DNA of 10,448 bases from assembly GCA_016929205.1 (NCBI GenBank), contig JAFGJF010000196.1:1-10448 (forward strand), given 5' to 3'. The translations under genes were made by a program, and so were the position numbers. Each line of letters opens with the position of its first letter. Position 1 is the stretch's first letter. The stretch comes from Anaerolineae bacterium. Lineage in GTDB: Bacteria; Chloroflexota; Anaerolineae; JAFGEY01. Under the pieces are notes generated by a model. That model worked only from the letters and a program-made list of their open reading frames with translations. It ran no database searches and had not been told where the DNA came from. Positions 1-7,153 of this stretch are shown here, piece after piece.

Positions 1-402
1 ATCGCAGATCATGTGGTGACACATAATCACCAAGTCGGACCGTTCTGGCCCGTGGAGTAGGATGAATCGCAGCGGCGGCCGCCGGTCGAATTCATAAGGG
101 ATGCGATACGCTTTCAGCGTTTCCTCGATCCAATGCTCACCGGAACGTCGAGAAACGGCGTCGACGACGATCTCCTCCGCGCCGTCCGATGTAAACCAGG
201 CAGTGCCATCGCAATCGAGGGCGACGCGGGCGGAGAGCAGGCGATGCCGCCGCTGCACCTGCTTTACGGCAGCCCGAAGGGCGCTCACAGTGACCTCGCC
301 CTTGATCCTGACATTGAGGACCACACTGGCATTCGGTCCCCTAAAAGGCCGGCGCTCGTGCGATAACAGCTTTCGTTTGTACGGTTTGGGTTGCTGTTGC
401 AT
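1..402 (-). CDS. Condensation-domain protein, N-terminal part only (runs off left edge)
   Basis: The reading frame is open from an ATG at 402 to the window edge, giving 134 residues and no stop. It resembles the N-terminal half of the chloramphenicol-acetyltransferase-like fold shared by NRPS condensation domains, PapA-type acyltransferases and wax ester synthases. Features seen: an early strand after residue 24 (NASVVLNVRIKG), a helix ending in QRRHRLLSARV (about 50-60), PLRFILL (110-116), and the active-site motif H129-H130-M-I-C-D134 as the last residues present; in the family a Gly usually follows. The second His of HHxxxD is the general base for acyl or peptidyl transfer. A GGAGA ribosome site at 411-415 lies 8-9 nt upstream of the ATG. 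It follows the PPDK-like gene on the same strand after a 93-nt gap holding a hairpin. The part seen begins directly with the domain, so it could be a free-standing acyltransferase or the start of a larger synthetase. Substrate cannot be told. Confidence 0.8.
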   Translation of the reverse strand, partial: MQQQPKPYKRKLLSHERRPFRGPNASVVLNVRIKGEVTVSALRAAVKQVQRRHRLLSARVALDCDGTAWFTSDGAEEIVVDAVSRRSGEHWIEETLKAYRIPYEFDRRPPLRFILLHGPERSDLVIMCHHMICD

Positions 403-429
403 ATTGTCATTCTCCAACTTGTCGTTTGT

Positions 430-480
430 GAGAAACCGGGGTTTGCAGGTAAAGACCACCTGTCAAAACCCCGGTCTCTT
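430..480. repeat. Long intergenic hairpin between the PPDK-like and condensation genes
   Basis: An imperfect inverted repeat fills most of the 93-nt gap. The outer arm pairs ACCGGGGTTT (435-444) with AAACCCCGGT (466-475), ten consecutive pairs. GAGA/TCTC-like ends (about 431-433 with 477-479) extend it with one mismatch. After a small internal loop, CAGGT (446-450) pairs with ACCTG (458-462) around a 7-nt loop. A run of five T (479-483) follows on the plus strand, so it has the shape of an intrinsic terminator only for plus-strand transcription, although both flanking genes read on the minus strand. In the minus-strand mRNA it would still form a strong structure and could attenuate, partly terminate or protect the transcript. 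It could also be a copy of a dispersed palindromic repeat family. Confidence 0.7.
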
Positions 481-495
481 TTTCCTCTCCAACGC

Positions 496-2895
496 CTACG
501 CCCGCTCCAGAACCTCGACGATCCCCCTCCCACCATCGACGCGGACGCGATCGCCTGTATTGAGGCACAGGGTCGCGTTGCCGCAACCCACGACGGCCGG
601 GATGCCGATCTCGCGAGCGACGATGGCAGCGTGCGATAGGGCTGCGCCGATGTCGGTGACAACGGCCGCGGCGCGCGGAAAGAGCGGCGTCCAGCCCACG
701 TTGGTCGTGCTCGTCACCAGGATCTCGCCCGGCACAAACTGCGCACACTGCTCTGGGCCATCCATACGGCGGACGATCCCTTCCACGCGACCCGCCGAAC
801 CGGGATGGCCCCGGACTACGTCCTGAACAGCAGCAGTCGACGGCACTCTTGCCGTCGGATCGAACACATCCAAACGACGATCCGGATCGGACGCCCATTG
901 CAGAGGATCGAACCGCCCCCGGATCCACACCGGCAGCGGAGGTAAAGCGCGATACGCCTCCAGCGTCTTTTTCCGAGCAGGGATGGCATCCACTGCCGTC
1001 GACCTGCCGTCTGCGGCCAGCAGATCACCGACCTCGTCCAGGGTCAGGTAAAAGACGTCATCGCCCAGTGCAGTCAGCTCGCCGGCGCGCAAAAACAAGG
1101 CGCGGATTGTGCCAATCGTCCGGGTCAGTTCGGAGCGCGTCCACTCGCGCACGGCGTTGGTCTCCGAGATCCGGTTGATAATGCGCCAAAGTGCCTGTGT
1201 CTTCCGGGCGGGCAGCACCCGCTCGATCTCGCACCATGCAGTCTCGTACTCAGTACGCCGCTTGCTCAACAGGGAAGCAACGTCAGCCGGCGATCCATCA
1301 AGCAGGGCCAACTGCTCGTCGAGCCAACCCGGCGCTTCATAAGGACGCGGCTCAGCCAACTCGTTCTCATTCGGCCCACGATGTCCATATCGATCGAGGT
1401 AGGTCTCACGGTCGATCTCGCCTCGTTTCAACTGCTGCAATCCCATCAGCGGACCCAGGCTGGCCAATTGATCCGAGTCGCCGCTCACCGTCGCCAGCAG
1501 CTGCTCTGCTTTGTCTTTGCCCAGTAGGGTCACCAGGATGCGTTTGGCCTTGCCGGTCCGGTTTTGCAGCTCTTCGTTCAGGCTATCCTGGAGCAATTGC
1601 AGGTCATCGAATAGGGGTTTGATCTGCCGGTGCCAGATCGGCATCAAGGCAACTTTATCCCGGGTGCGGGCGATCTCGAGTTGCAGCGCGCGACAGCTCG
1701 CCTGAACGGACGACAGAAACGCGTCGTGATCCTTTTTGAGTCTGGATTTTGCGATCTCGTTTTTCATTTCGCGCGGCATCACCTCCAAAAGCACCGTTCT
1801 GATTGGCACCTCGAACGGCGGGATCTCGATCCCATCTGGAGGCACGCCGATCGAGTCGCCAATCATATCCATCACTTTGCCGGAGCGCCCCATAAAGCGG
1901 GTGATAAAGGCATACATCAGGCTATAGTTGAGATACGGGCGACCGGCAATACTGCCCATTGTGGACACGCGACCAAAAGACAGCTTGTTGAAAAAGCCCT
2001 CCTGCCACACCGACCACGCAGCCGGCGTCAGGGGCTGGGGAAAGACTTCGCCCAGGATCATGTTGGTCCACAGATAATCGCCGGTCAAGGTGGCATTCTG
2101 CTCCCCGGTGGCCGGGTCGCCGGCGAGTAGCGTGGTGATCGGCCGCGACTGGAGCACGACCAGCCGGCCGCCGGCGAGGCACCACTCGATATCTTGTGGG
2201 CAGCCAAAGGTTTGCTCCAGGCGCAAGGCCATCCGGAACAGGCGGCGGGCAAAACGTTTCAGGCGCGGCGGGCCGTCATAGCGTCCTTTGGGACGTGACA
2301 GGGTAAAGCTGTAAGCCTCGGCCTCGCCGGAAACGAGGGCATCACCCAGGCCATAGACATAGTTGCCGGCCATGCGAGCGCGGCTGCCGCTCACCGGATC
2401 GGCAGTAAAGAGCACGCCCGATACATCAGTGCGGACCAGCTTTTGGATGACAACAGCCACCTGGTGCGTGCTGTCCATGCCCTTGACCTGGCTGTAGGTA
2501 CGCACTCGCTCGCTATGCCGCGAACGGCGCACCGTGTGGATCGCCTCTCGGATCATATCGTCGGTGTGCACGTCAAGCACCGTCTCGAATTCGCCGGCAA
2601 AAGAGGCCTGCACTGAATCCTCACTCAACGCTGAAGAACGCACGGCAAAGGCGACACGATCGCCCCCCACTCGCAGGCGAGCCAGGTTATCCTGCACCTG
2701 CTCCCAGACACCGGATTTGAGCTCGTCGCCGGCAAACCCATCGGGCAAGATGACAAACCCATCGGGCACGGGGTACCCTTCCCGGTAGAGACGGGCCAGC
2801 GCGCTGCCTTTGCCTCCCGCCAACAGACGCTGCTGACCTTCCAGTTCGCCAAAGGCGAGGACGGCACGTGACTGTTCCCGCAAGGTTGTATTCAT
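496..2895 (-). CDS. PPDK/PEP-synthase-like phosphotransferase (rifampicin phosphotransferase / PigC architecture)
   Basis: The product has 799 residues from the ATG at 2895. The N-terminal ATP-grasp domain (about 1-255) shows GGKGSALARL (27-36), RSSALSEDS (86-94), SGVLFTADP (159-167), DIEW (235-238) and LQSRPIT (249-254). A mainly helical middle region (about 270-690) opens with NMILGEVFPQPLTPAAW, a motif I recognise from rifampicin-phosphotransferase-like proteins. The C-terminal swivelling domain carries TDIGAALSHAAIVAREIGIP with the phosphorylatable His near residue 755. The PEP/pyruvate-binding TIM barrel that ends true PEP synthase and PPDK is absent, so gluconeogenic PEP synthase is unlikely. 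In this architecture ATP phosphorylates the His, which passes phosphate to a substrate held by the middle domain. Known examples are rifampicin inactivation and the PigC condensation in prodigiosin synthesis. The substrate here is unknown. A longer frame with GTG 2919 or ATG 2916 exists, but the AAAGGAG site at 2902-2908 places the start at 2895. It follows the small gene by 1 nt, so translational coupling is expected. Confidence 0.85.
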   Translation of the reverse strand: MNTTLREQSRAVLAFGELEGQQRLLAGGKGSALARLYREGYPVPDGFVILPDGFAGDELKSGVWEQVQDNLARLRVGGDRVAFAVRSSALSEDSVQASFAGEFETVLDVHTDDMIREAIHTVRRSRHSERVRTYSQVKGMDSTHQVAVVIQKLVRTDVSGVLFTADPVSGSRARMAGNYVYGLGDALVSGEAEAYSFTLSRPKGRYDGPPRLKRFARRLFRMALRLEQTFGCPQDIEWCLAGGRLVVLQSRPITTLLAGDPATGEQNATLTGDYLWTNMILGEVFPQPLTPAAWSVWQEGFFNKLSFGRVSTMGSIAGRPYLNYSLMYAFITRFMGRSGKVMDMIGDSIGVPPDGIEIPPFEVPIRTVLLEVMPREMKNEIAKSRLKKDHDAFLSSVQASCRALQLEIARTRDKVALMPIWHRQIKPLFDDLQLLQDSLNEELQNRTGKAKRILVTLLGKDKAEQLLATVSGDSDQLASLGPLMGLQQLKRGEIDRETYLDRYGHRGPNENELAEPRPYEAPGWLDEQLALLDGSPADVASLLSKRRTEYETAWCEIERVLPARKTQALWRIINRISETNAVREWTRSELTRTIGTIRALFLRAGELTALGDDVFYLTLDEVGDLLAADGRSTAVDAIPARKKTLEAYRALPPLPVWIRGRFDPLQWASDPDRRLDVFDPTARVPSTAAVQDVVRGHPGSAGRVEGIVRRMDGPEQCAQFVPGEILVTSTTNVGWTPLFPRAAAVVTDIGAALSHAAIVAREIGIPAVVGCGNATLCLNTGDRVRVDGGRGIVEVLERA

Positions 2896-2896
2896 T

Positions 2897-3145
2897 TCAG
2901 ACTCCTTTCGATTCATCACATCGGGAAACGGATAGAACCGTCAAGTTGAGATCCCAGATCTTGCACAAAATGCCGCGCAGGGCGGCCTGATCGGCGACCG
3001 GACCGGTAAAGCGGGTGATGTAGATGCCATCGCCAACACGGTGAATGGCAATGGACAGGCCATCGAACCAGCCACTCCACTGCTGGTTAAGCTTGCCGGC
3101 AGTCTCGATCTGATAGATGACGGGGCGATCCGGGATGGGTATCAT
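2897..3145 (-). CDS. Small conserved-type protein of unknown function (82 aa, WFDGL / GPV.DQAAL family)
   Basis: It encodes 82 residues from the ATG at 3145, preceded by CGAGG with six nt of spacing. The frame is open upstream for 41 more codons, but that extension is Pro/Phe-rich and has no better ribosome site, so the short start is chosen. The sequence has an N-terminal strand (VIYQIETAGKL), a W23..W26-F-D-G-L motif, SIAIHRVGDGIYITRFTGPV (31-50), then DQAALRGILCKIWDLNLTVLSV (52-73), which looks like a helix and a final strand. No signal peptide or membrane segment is seen. I recognise the pattern from small Chloroflexi-type proteins often found near LuxR/MalT regulators; none has a function I know of. 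The small alpha/beta size would suit a binding or adaptor subunit. It is immediately upstream of and coupled to the PPDK-like enzyme, so a partner role is plausible. Confidence 0.75.
   Translation of the reverse strand: MIPIPDRPVIYQIETAGKLNQQWSGWFDGLSIAIHRVGDGIYITRFTGPVADQAALRGILCKIWDLNLTVLSVSRCDESKGV
2902..2908 (-). promoter_or_regulatory. Ribosome binding site that fixes the PPDK-like start and lies inside the upstream gene
   Basis: The minus strand reads AAAGGAG, then TCTGAA, then ATG at 2895. The site is made from the last sense codons of the 82-residue gene (Lys-Gly-Val), and the stop TGA at 2899-2897 is one base before the ATG. It lies downstream of the alternative starts at 2919 and 2916, so it cannot serve them. 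Confidence 0.75.
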
Positions 3146-3184
3146 GCGTTTCCTCGAAACAGAACAGGTTGCTTGTCGATTTCT

Positions 3185-3214
3185 ATGATACCCGATAAAT
3201 GGTATGGTTGTGAT
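3185..3214 (-). promoter_or_regulatory. Weak candidate promoter for the small-protein/PPDK-like operon
   Basis: In the 119-nt gap downstream of the regulator gene the minus strand reads ATCACA (3214-3209), 18 bp, then TATCAT (3190-3185). The -10 matches 5 of 6 and the -35 matches 4 of 6 of the sigma70 consensus. The start would fall near 3178, about 33 nt before the small gene's ATG. Read-through from the regulator gene is an alternative; no clear intrinsic terminator is seen in the gap. Confidence 0.35.
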
Positions 3215-3264
3215 GAGCCAAAAGGTCTGTTGGGGTACTGGAAAAGGATTTGGAGGAAAAGAGG

Positions 3265-6102
3265 TCAAGCCAGAATACCCAGGGTTTTGGCCCTGGCGAC
3301 GGCCCGGGTCCGGCTGTGGATGCCGAGCTTGCTATAGATGTTGGCAGTGTGGCCTTTGACTGTACTCAACGAGATCACCAGCCGCGTCGCGATCTCACGA
3401 TTGGACAATCCCTCGGCGATGAGGTGCAGGACCTCGACTTCGCGCTCACTCAACGGCTCGACCAGCAACGTCTGTGTGGGTTCAGCACTGCTTCCGGCAG
3501 ACACGCCGGCTTGCTTTGCCATTTCAGCCTCAAAGGCAGCTAACAGCACGCTCGCGTAGGACGGCGCGATCCCCCGCTCAACTGCCCGGTAGAGCAACTG
3601 CGCCACCAACGCGCCTTTGTCCAGGAAAATGCGCACGTACCCACCTGGAGCGGCGAGCGACAGGGCCTGCGACAGGAAACCGAGCGCCTGCTCGGTGTCG
3701 CCCGTCGCTTGCAGGGCCAGCGCCCGGAGAAGATAGAGATCAATCGCCCGCCGGGTAGAGTGGATCTTGGATGCTTGCATCGATGCCAATACCGGATCGA
3801 GCAAAGCCAACGCGTTATCCGGTTGCTGCAATGCGATCAGTACCCAAGCCCGGGTGATCTGCTCTCGCTGAGAAAGCTGGGAAAGCAGGTCAGATTGATC
3901 GCTCAGGCGCAGATCCAGTTGGCGCTCGTTCACTTTGTGCTGTGCTGCCCAGCGCGCTGCCGTCTGCACGTTTTCAGTGCCGCCCTGCGCGAGTTCGAGC
4001 TGCACCTGGTGTATGGCAACGACTATTTGATCCAGGTCGGTGACATCGGAAGCAAGAGCGATCCGGGCCGCCTCATGGATCACCGCTTGCGCACTGGCCC
4101 AGTCTCCTTGCGCCTGCCTGACACGAGCCAACGCGACATAGCCGTCAAAAGAGATGCCAATGCGGCTCCACTTGCCGGTGAATGCCAGGCCCTGATTGCA
4201 CAAAGTGGCCGCCGTATAGAGATCGTTCCACTCTCGATACAGATCACCCAGGCCGATCAGAGGCATGCCGGCAATAGGCAACGGCCGGCCATCCGGATCG
4301 GTCGCCAACTCGAGCGCCCGTCGGTATGCGGTTTCCGCCTGGTAAAGCTGTCCTTGCTGGACATACATTTCGGCCAGATTGGACAAGGTCATCACGTTGG
4401 CCATCACGTTGCCGGATTCGCGACACAGGGCGATCGCCCGATCGAGCGCGGCGCTGCCGCCGGCGGCGTCACCGCTCACCAGGCTAGAGACGCTCAGACT
4501 CCAGGTCGCCATGCCGCGCGAAAAAGCACTCTCCTCGGGCAGCTGCGCCAAAGCACGGTGAGCAAGGTCGGCCGCGCGCGCCATCTGCCCGCGCAGAATG
4601 GCAATATAAGCGCGCAGGGCCATAGCTTGAGCAGGAAATGGCGGCGGCCCATCCTGAACGTGCGACAGACGAGCTTCGACGGTATCAATTGCCTGCCCGC
4701 TCCACAAAAGCGACCAGGCACAAAACAGACACAATTCGGGCAGCGTGCGCACCAGTTCATCGGGCAGCCGGGTAACCCAGTTCAGGATCGTCGCCGTTTC
4801 TCCTCGAATCATCGTCGTTTCAGCTACCCGTTCGATCAACGCAGCGGCACGATCGACATCGTGGGCCGAAAGAATATGATCAATCGCCTGTGCCAACAGG
4901 CCGTTTCGCTCGTACCAATCGCCAGCCCGGCGATGCAACTCGGACACGAGGTCGGGCCAGGCCTGGTCCAGCCGCCGCCGGAGCAGGTCGGCAAAAAGGC
5001 GGTGGTAGCGATACCACTGCCGCTCGCCATCCTGGGGCACGACAAAGAGATTGGCCTGGCGCAGTTGTTCGAGCATCTGCCGCCCCTGCCGCTGCCCGGT
5101 GACGGCATCGCACAGCGAGCCAGTGAGACGATCCAGGATCGAGGTGTGCAGCAAAAAACGGTGGACCGGCTCGTCCTGCCGGTCCAGTACTTCGTCGGTG
5201 AAATAGTCGGCAATGTACTCCTGACTGCCGGTCAGGCTGGCGATAAAACGAGCCGTGCGGTTTTCGTCGCCGGGAATGGGTGACAAAGACGGCAACCCGC
5301 CAGAACGCATAGCGAGCACGGCCATCTGCAGTCCTGCTACCCAGCCTTCGGTGATTTGGCCCAGCGCCGCCATATCCTGCGGCGACAGGGGCAGATCGAT
5401 CAACAAGGCTGCCGTTTCTTGATCCGTAAAACGCAAGTCGGCCTGGCGCAGTTCGGTCAACTGCCCACGCGCTCGCAGGGAGGCAATGGGCAGCGGTGGG
5501 TCGGCACGAGTGGTGATCACAAGGTGCATCTGCGGCGGCAAATGGTCTAGCAAAAAAGTCAGCCCGCCGTGCACCTGGCGCTCGGTGATGAGGTGCAGGT
5601 CGTCGAGGACGAGGATGACAGCCGTGAGATCGGCTCGACTGGCGATATCGTTGATCAGGGCAGTGAGAAAGGCATCGATGGGAGGCGGCTGGGGTGCTTG
5701 CAGCATAACCAGCGCCACTTCGCCCAGGTCCGGCCAGGCGGTCTGCAGAGCAGTAACGACGTAGCGCCAAAAACGAACGGGGTCGTTGTCGCCCTCATCC
5801 AACGAGAGCCAGGCAAAACGAGTTGAAAGTCGAGGGCTAAAGATTGCTGGTTGTTGGCTCCCGCTGTCGCTTGCATCTGTTGACTTGTAACCTGCACCTT
5901 GTATCCTACAACTTGCAACCCACTCCACCACCAACATCGTCTTGCCGAATCCGGCCGGGGCGGAGATGAGAGTCAGGCGACGGGCAAAGACGGCCTGGCC
6001 AAAGGCGGCATCGAGCCGGGCGATCAAACGTGGGCGGGGCACCTGGTCGGAGCGCAGAGGAGGGATATAGAGTTTGGTTTGCAAGAGAGGGAAACGCGTC
6101 AT
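3265..6102 (-). CDS. MalT-like LuxR-family transcriptional regulator (STAND ATPase, 945 aa)
   Basis: This large signal-transduction ATPase is expected to bind DNA and activate transcription on binding a ligand. An N-terminal segment (TKLYIPPLR, PRPRLIARL) leads into the NTPase with Walker A SAPAGFGKT (47-55), WLSLDEGDNDPVRFWRY (98-114), Walker B VILVLDDLHL (162-171) and VITTRADPPLPIASLRARGQ (195-214). The middle (about 400-860) is helical and TPR-like, for example NLAEMYVQQGQLYQAETAYRRALEL. The last 62 residues (884-945) are a LuxR/FixJ helix-turn-helix: LSEREVEVLHLIAEGLSNREIATRL..STVKGHTANIYSKL. E. coli MalT has the same order and about 900 residues. The ATG at 6102 is chosen because GGAGG lies 5 nt upstream; the TTG at 6114 would overlap that site. 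About 25-30 extra residues sit between EWVA and FAWLSLDE, partly encoded by a heptamer repeat. It lies 43 nt after glucokinase, probably in one transcript. The ligand is unknown. Confidence 0.92.
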   Translation of the reverse strand: MTRFPLLQTKLYIPPLRSDQVPRPRLIARLDAAFGQAVFARRLTLISAPAGFGKTMLVVEWVASCRIQGAGYKSTDASDSGSQQPAIFSPRLSTRFAWLSLDEGDNDPVRFWRYVVTALQTAWPDLGEVALVMLQAPQPPPIDAFLTALINDIASRADLTAVILVLDDLHLITERQVHGGLTFLLDHLPPQMHLVITTRADPPLPIASLRARGQLTELRQADLRFTDQETAALLIDLPLSPQDMAALGQITEGWVAGLQMAVLAMRSGGLPSLSPIPGDENRTARFIASLTGSQEYIADYFTDEVLDRQDEPVHRFLLHTSILDRLTGSLCDAVTGQRQGRQMLEQLRQANLFVVPQDGERQWYRYHRLFADLLRRRLDQAWPDLVSELHRRAGDWYERNGLLAQAIDHILSAHDVDRAAALIERVAETTMIRGETATILNWVTRLPDELVRTLPELCLFCAWSLLWSGQAIDTVEARLSHVQDGPPPFPAQAMALRAYIAILRGQMARAADLAHRALAQLPEESAFSRGMATWSLSVSSLVSGDAAGGSAALDRAIALCRESGNVMANVMTLSNLAEMYVQQGQLYQAETAYRRALELATDPDGRPLPIAGMPLIGLGDLYREWNDLYTAATLCNQGLAFTGKWSRIGISFDGYVALARVRQAQGDWASAQAVIHEAARIALASDVTDLDQIVVAIHQVQLELAQGGTENVQTAARWAAQHKVNERQLDLRLSDQSDLLSQLSQREQITRAWVLIALQQPDNALALLDPVLASMQASKIHSTRRAIDLYLLRALALQATGDTEQALGFLSQALSLAAPGGYVRIFLDKGALVAQLLYRAVERGIAPSYASVLLAAFEAEMAKQAGVSAGSSAEPTQTLLVEPLSEREVEVLHLIAEGLSNREIATRLVISLSTVKGHTANIYSKLGIHSRTRAVARAKTLGILA
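5883..5917. repeat. Degenerate 7-bp tandem repeat inside the regulator gene
   Basis: On the plus strand the segment splits into five heptamers: ACTTGTA, ACCTGCA, CCTTGTA, TCCTACA and ACTTGCA, consensus ACYTGYA. It starts to decay at the next unit (ACCCACT). It lies within the NTPase coding region about 10 codons after Walker A and stays in frame without stops, encoding part of the stretch ASCRIQGAGYKS. Heptameric repeats of this style are usually intergenic. Confidence 0.65.
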
Positions 6103-6107
6103 AGCAT

Positions 6108-6112
6108 CCTCC
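6108..6112 (-). promoter_or_regulatory. Ribosome binding site fixing the regulator start at 6102
   Basis: The minus strand reads GGAGG, ATGCT, then ATG at 6102. The 5-nt spacing is near ideal and excludes the in-frame TTG at 6114 that opens a four-residue longer frame. Confidence 0.7.
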
Positions 6113-6145
6113 AAGGATGCAACGATAGCTTTTGACGCACTGCCG

Positions 6146-7135
6146 CTACCCCATTCGCTCCAGTCCGTATGCCGCTACGCCCATCAGCGGGGCCATGGGA
6201 TTGAGGATCACGTACACCGGCATGCGTTTCAGCAGATTCTGGAACCGTCCCTTGTTCAAAAAGGCGGACATAAACGTCTCCCCCTCTAGCGCGGGCAGGA
6301 TGCGCGGCGGGATTCCGCCACCCAGGTAGACACCGCCCGTCGCCAGCACCTTGACTGCCAGGTTGCCGGCCTCGGAGCCGAGGATCGAGACAAAGGTATC
6401 GAGCGTGGCGGCACACAGCGGGCATGGACGGCTGCGGTCCAATGCCGCCGCGACGATAACCGGATTGACGTCGTCCGTCGCCGCCAGTTGTTCGGCCAGC
6501 CAGGCAGGCTCGTCAGCATAGCCGCTGTCCTTCAAATAGGCATAGATGTTGGGCAGCCCCAGGCCAGAACAGACGCGCTCATAACTGACATGATCATAGT
6601 TCTTGAGCAAATACTGCAGCAAGCCGATTTGCAGGTCGCCAGTCGGACCAAAGTCGGTGTGCCCGCCCTCGGAAGGGTGCGCCAGGTAACGTGCACCATT
6701 CCAGGTCAAAAAGGCTTCGCCCAGGCCGGTGCCCGGAGCGATGACGGCGATCGCGGCTTCCGGTTCGACCTGGCCCTCATTCAGAATTTGCACATCGTCA
6801 GTCTGCAAGATCGGCACCGCGTTGGCGATCGATTCGAGGTCGTTCAACAGATGGACGGCCGATAAACCCAGGTCACTGGCAAGCTGGCGGGCATCAATCA
6901 CCCATGGTAAATTGGTGATCGTGGCCCGGCCTCCAACCACCGGCCCGGCGACGCCAAAACAAGCGGCTTGCGCGTGTATGTGGACGCCGCTCAAGAATTC
7001 ACGGGCGATCGCCTCCAGACTGTCGTACCGTGTGCTGCGAAAACTGGCCTCGATGACCGGCTCGCGCGCGCCCCTGGCAGCAGAAAAAAGGGCCAGATTG
7101 ACTTTGGTTCCGCCAATGTCGCCGGCAAGTAACAT
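6146..7135 (-). CDS. glk: Glucokinase, group A (non-ROK)
   Basis: The 329-residue product phosphorylates glucose to glucose-6-phosphate with ATP in the cytoplasm. It shows the hexokinase-fold phosphate-1 loop GDIGGTKVNLAL (5-16), FGVAGPV (60-66), the catalytic Asp99 in HLLNDLESIANAVP (95-108), the phosphate-2 motif VIAPGTGLGEAF (131-142), SEGGHTDFGP (155-164) and a C-terminal adenosine-binding stretch GGVYLGGGIPPRI. The length and SEGGHTDFGP segment fit the E. coli-type Glk family. The CxCGxxGCxE zinc motif of ROK kinases is absent. The start at 7135 has GAGGAGA just upstream. It is followed after 43 nt by the MalT-like regulator, so sugar uptake or breakdown may be co-regulated. A putative promoter with an overlapping dyad lies upstream. 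Confidence 0.92.
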   Translation of the reverse strand: MLLAGDIGGTKVNLALFSAARGAREPVIEASFRSTRYDSLEAIAREFLSGVHIHAQAACFGVAGPVVGGRATITNLPWVIDARQLASDLGLSAVHLLNDLESIANAVPILQTDDVQILNEGQVEPEAAIAVIAPGTGLGEAFLTWNGARYLAHPSEGGHTDFGPTGDLQIGLLQYLLKNYDHVSYERVCSGLGLPNIYAYLKDSGYADEPAWLAEQLAATDDVNPVIVAAALDRSRPCPLCAATLDTFVSILGSEAGNLAVKVLATGGVYLGGGIPPRILPALEGETFMSAFLNKGRFQNLLKRMPVYVILNPMAPLMGVAAYGLERMG

Positions 7136-7153
7136 ATTTTTCTCCTCTATGGT

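Noticed and set aside
101..826. A 241-codon plus-strand open frame
   Set aside because: It runs opposite the condensation-domain gene, the hairpin and the end of the PPDK-like gene, all of which have clear family motifs; its product is low-complexity Ser/Arg/Thr-rich.
496..2895. Annotation as PEP synthase (ppsA) or PPDK
   Set aside because: The C-terminal PEP/pyruvate-binding barrel is missing and the middle region matches the rifampicin-phosphotransferase type.
2896..2919. GTG 2919 or ATG 2916 as the PPDK-like start
   Set aside because: They would add eight residues (MMNRKESE) with no ribosome site and overlap the upstream gene; AAAGGAG is correctly spaced only for 2895.
3146..3268. An N-terminal extension of the 82-aa protein to 3268
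   Set aside because: The extra residues are Pro/Phe-rich, fill the promoter region and overlap the regulator stop; a ribosome site supports 3145.
3709..5283. A 524-codon open frame on the plus strand
   Set aside because: It lies entirely antisense to the MalT-like regulator, its product has no recognisable motifs, and such mirror frames are common opposite GC-rich genes.
4880..5770. A 296-codon minus-strand frame within the regulator gene
   Set aside because: It is an out-of-frame shadow of the regulator, rich in Ala/Arg and lacking motifs.
5883..5917. CRISPR-like array
   Set aside because: Units are 7 bp, contiguous and degenerate with no spacers, and lie inside a coding frame.
6146..7135. 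ROK-family sugar kinase
   Set aside because: The CxCGxxGCxE zinc motif is absent and APGTGLGEAF plus SEGGHTDFGP fit the group-A glucokinase family.
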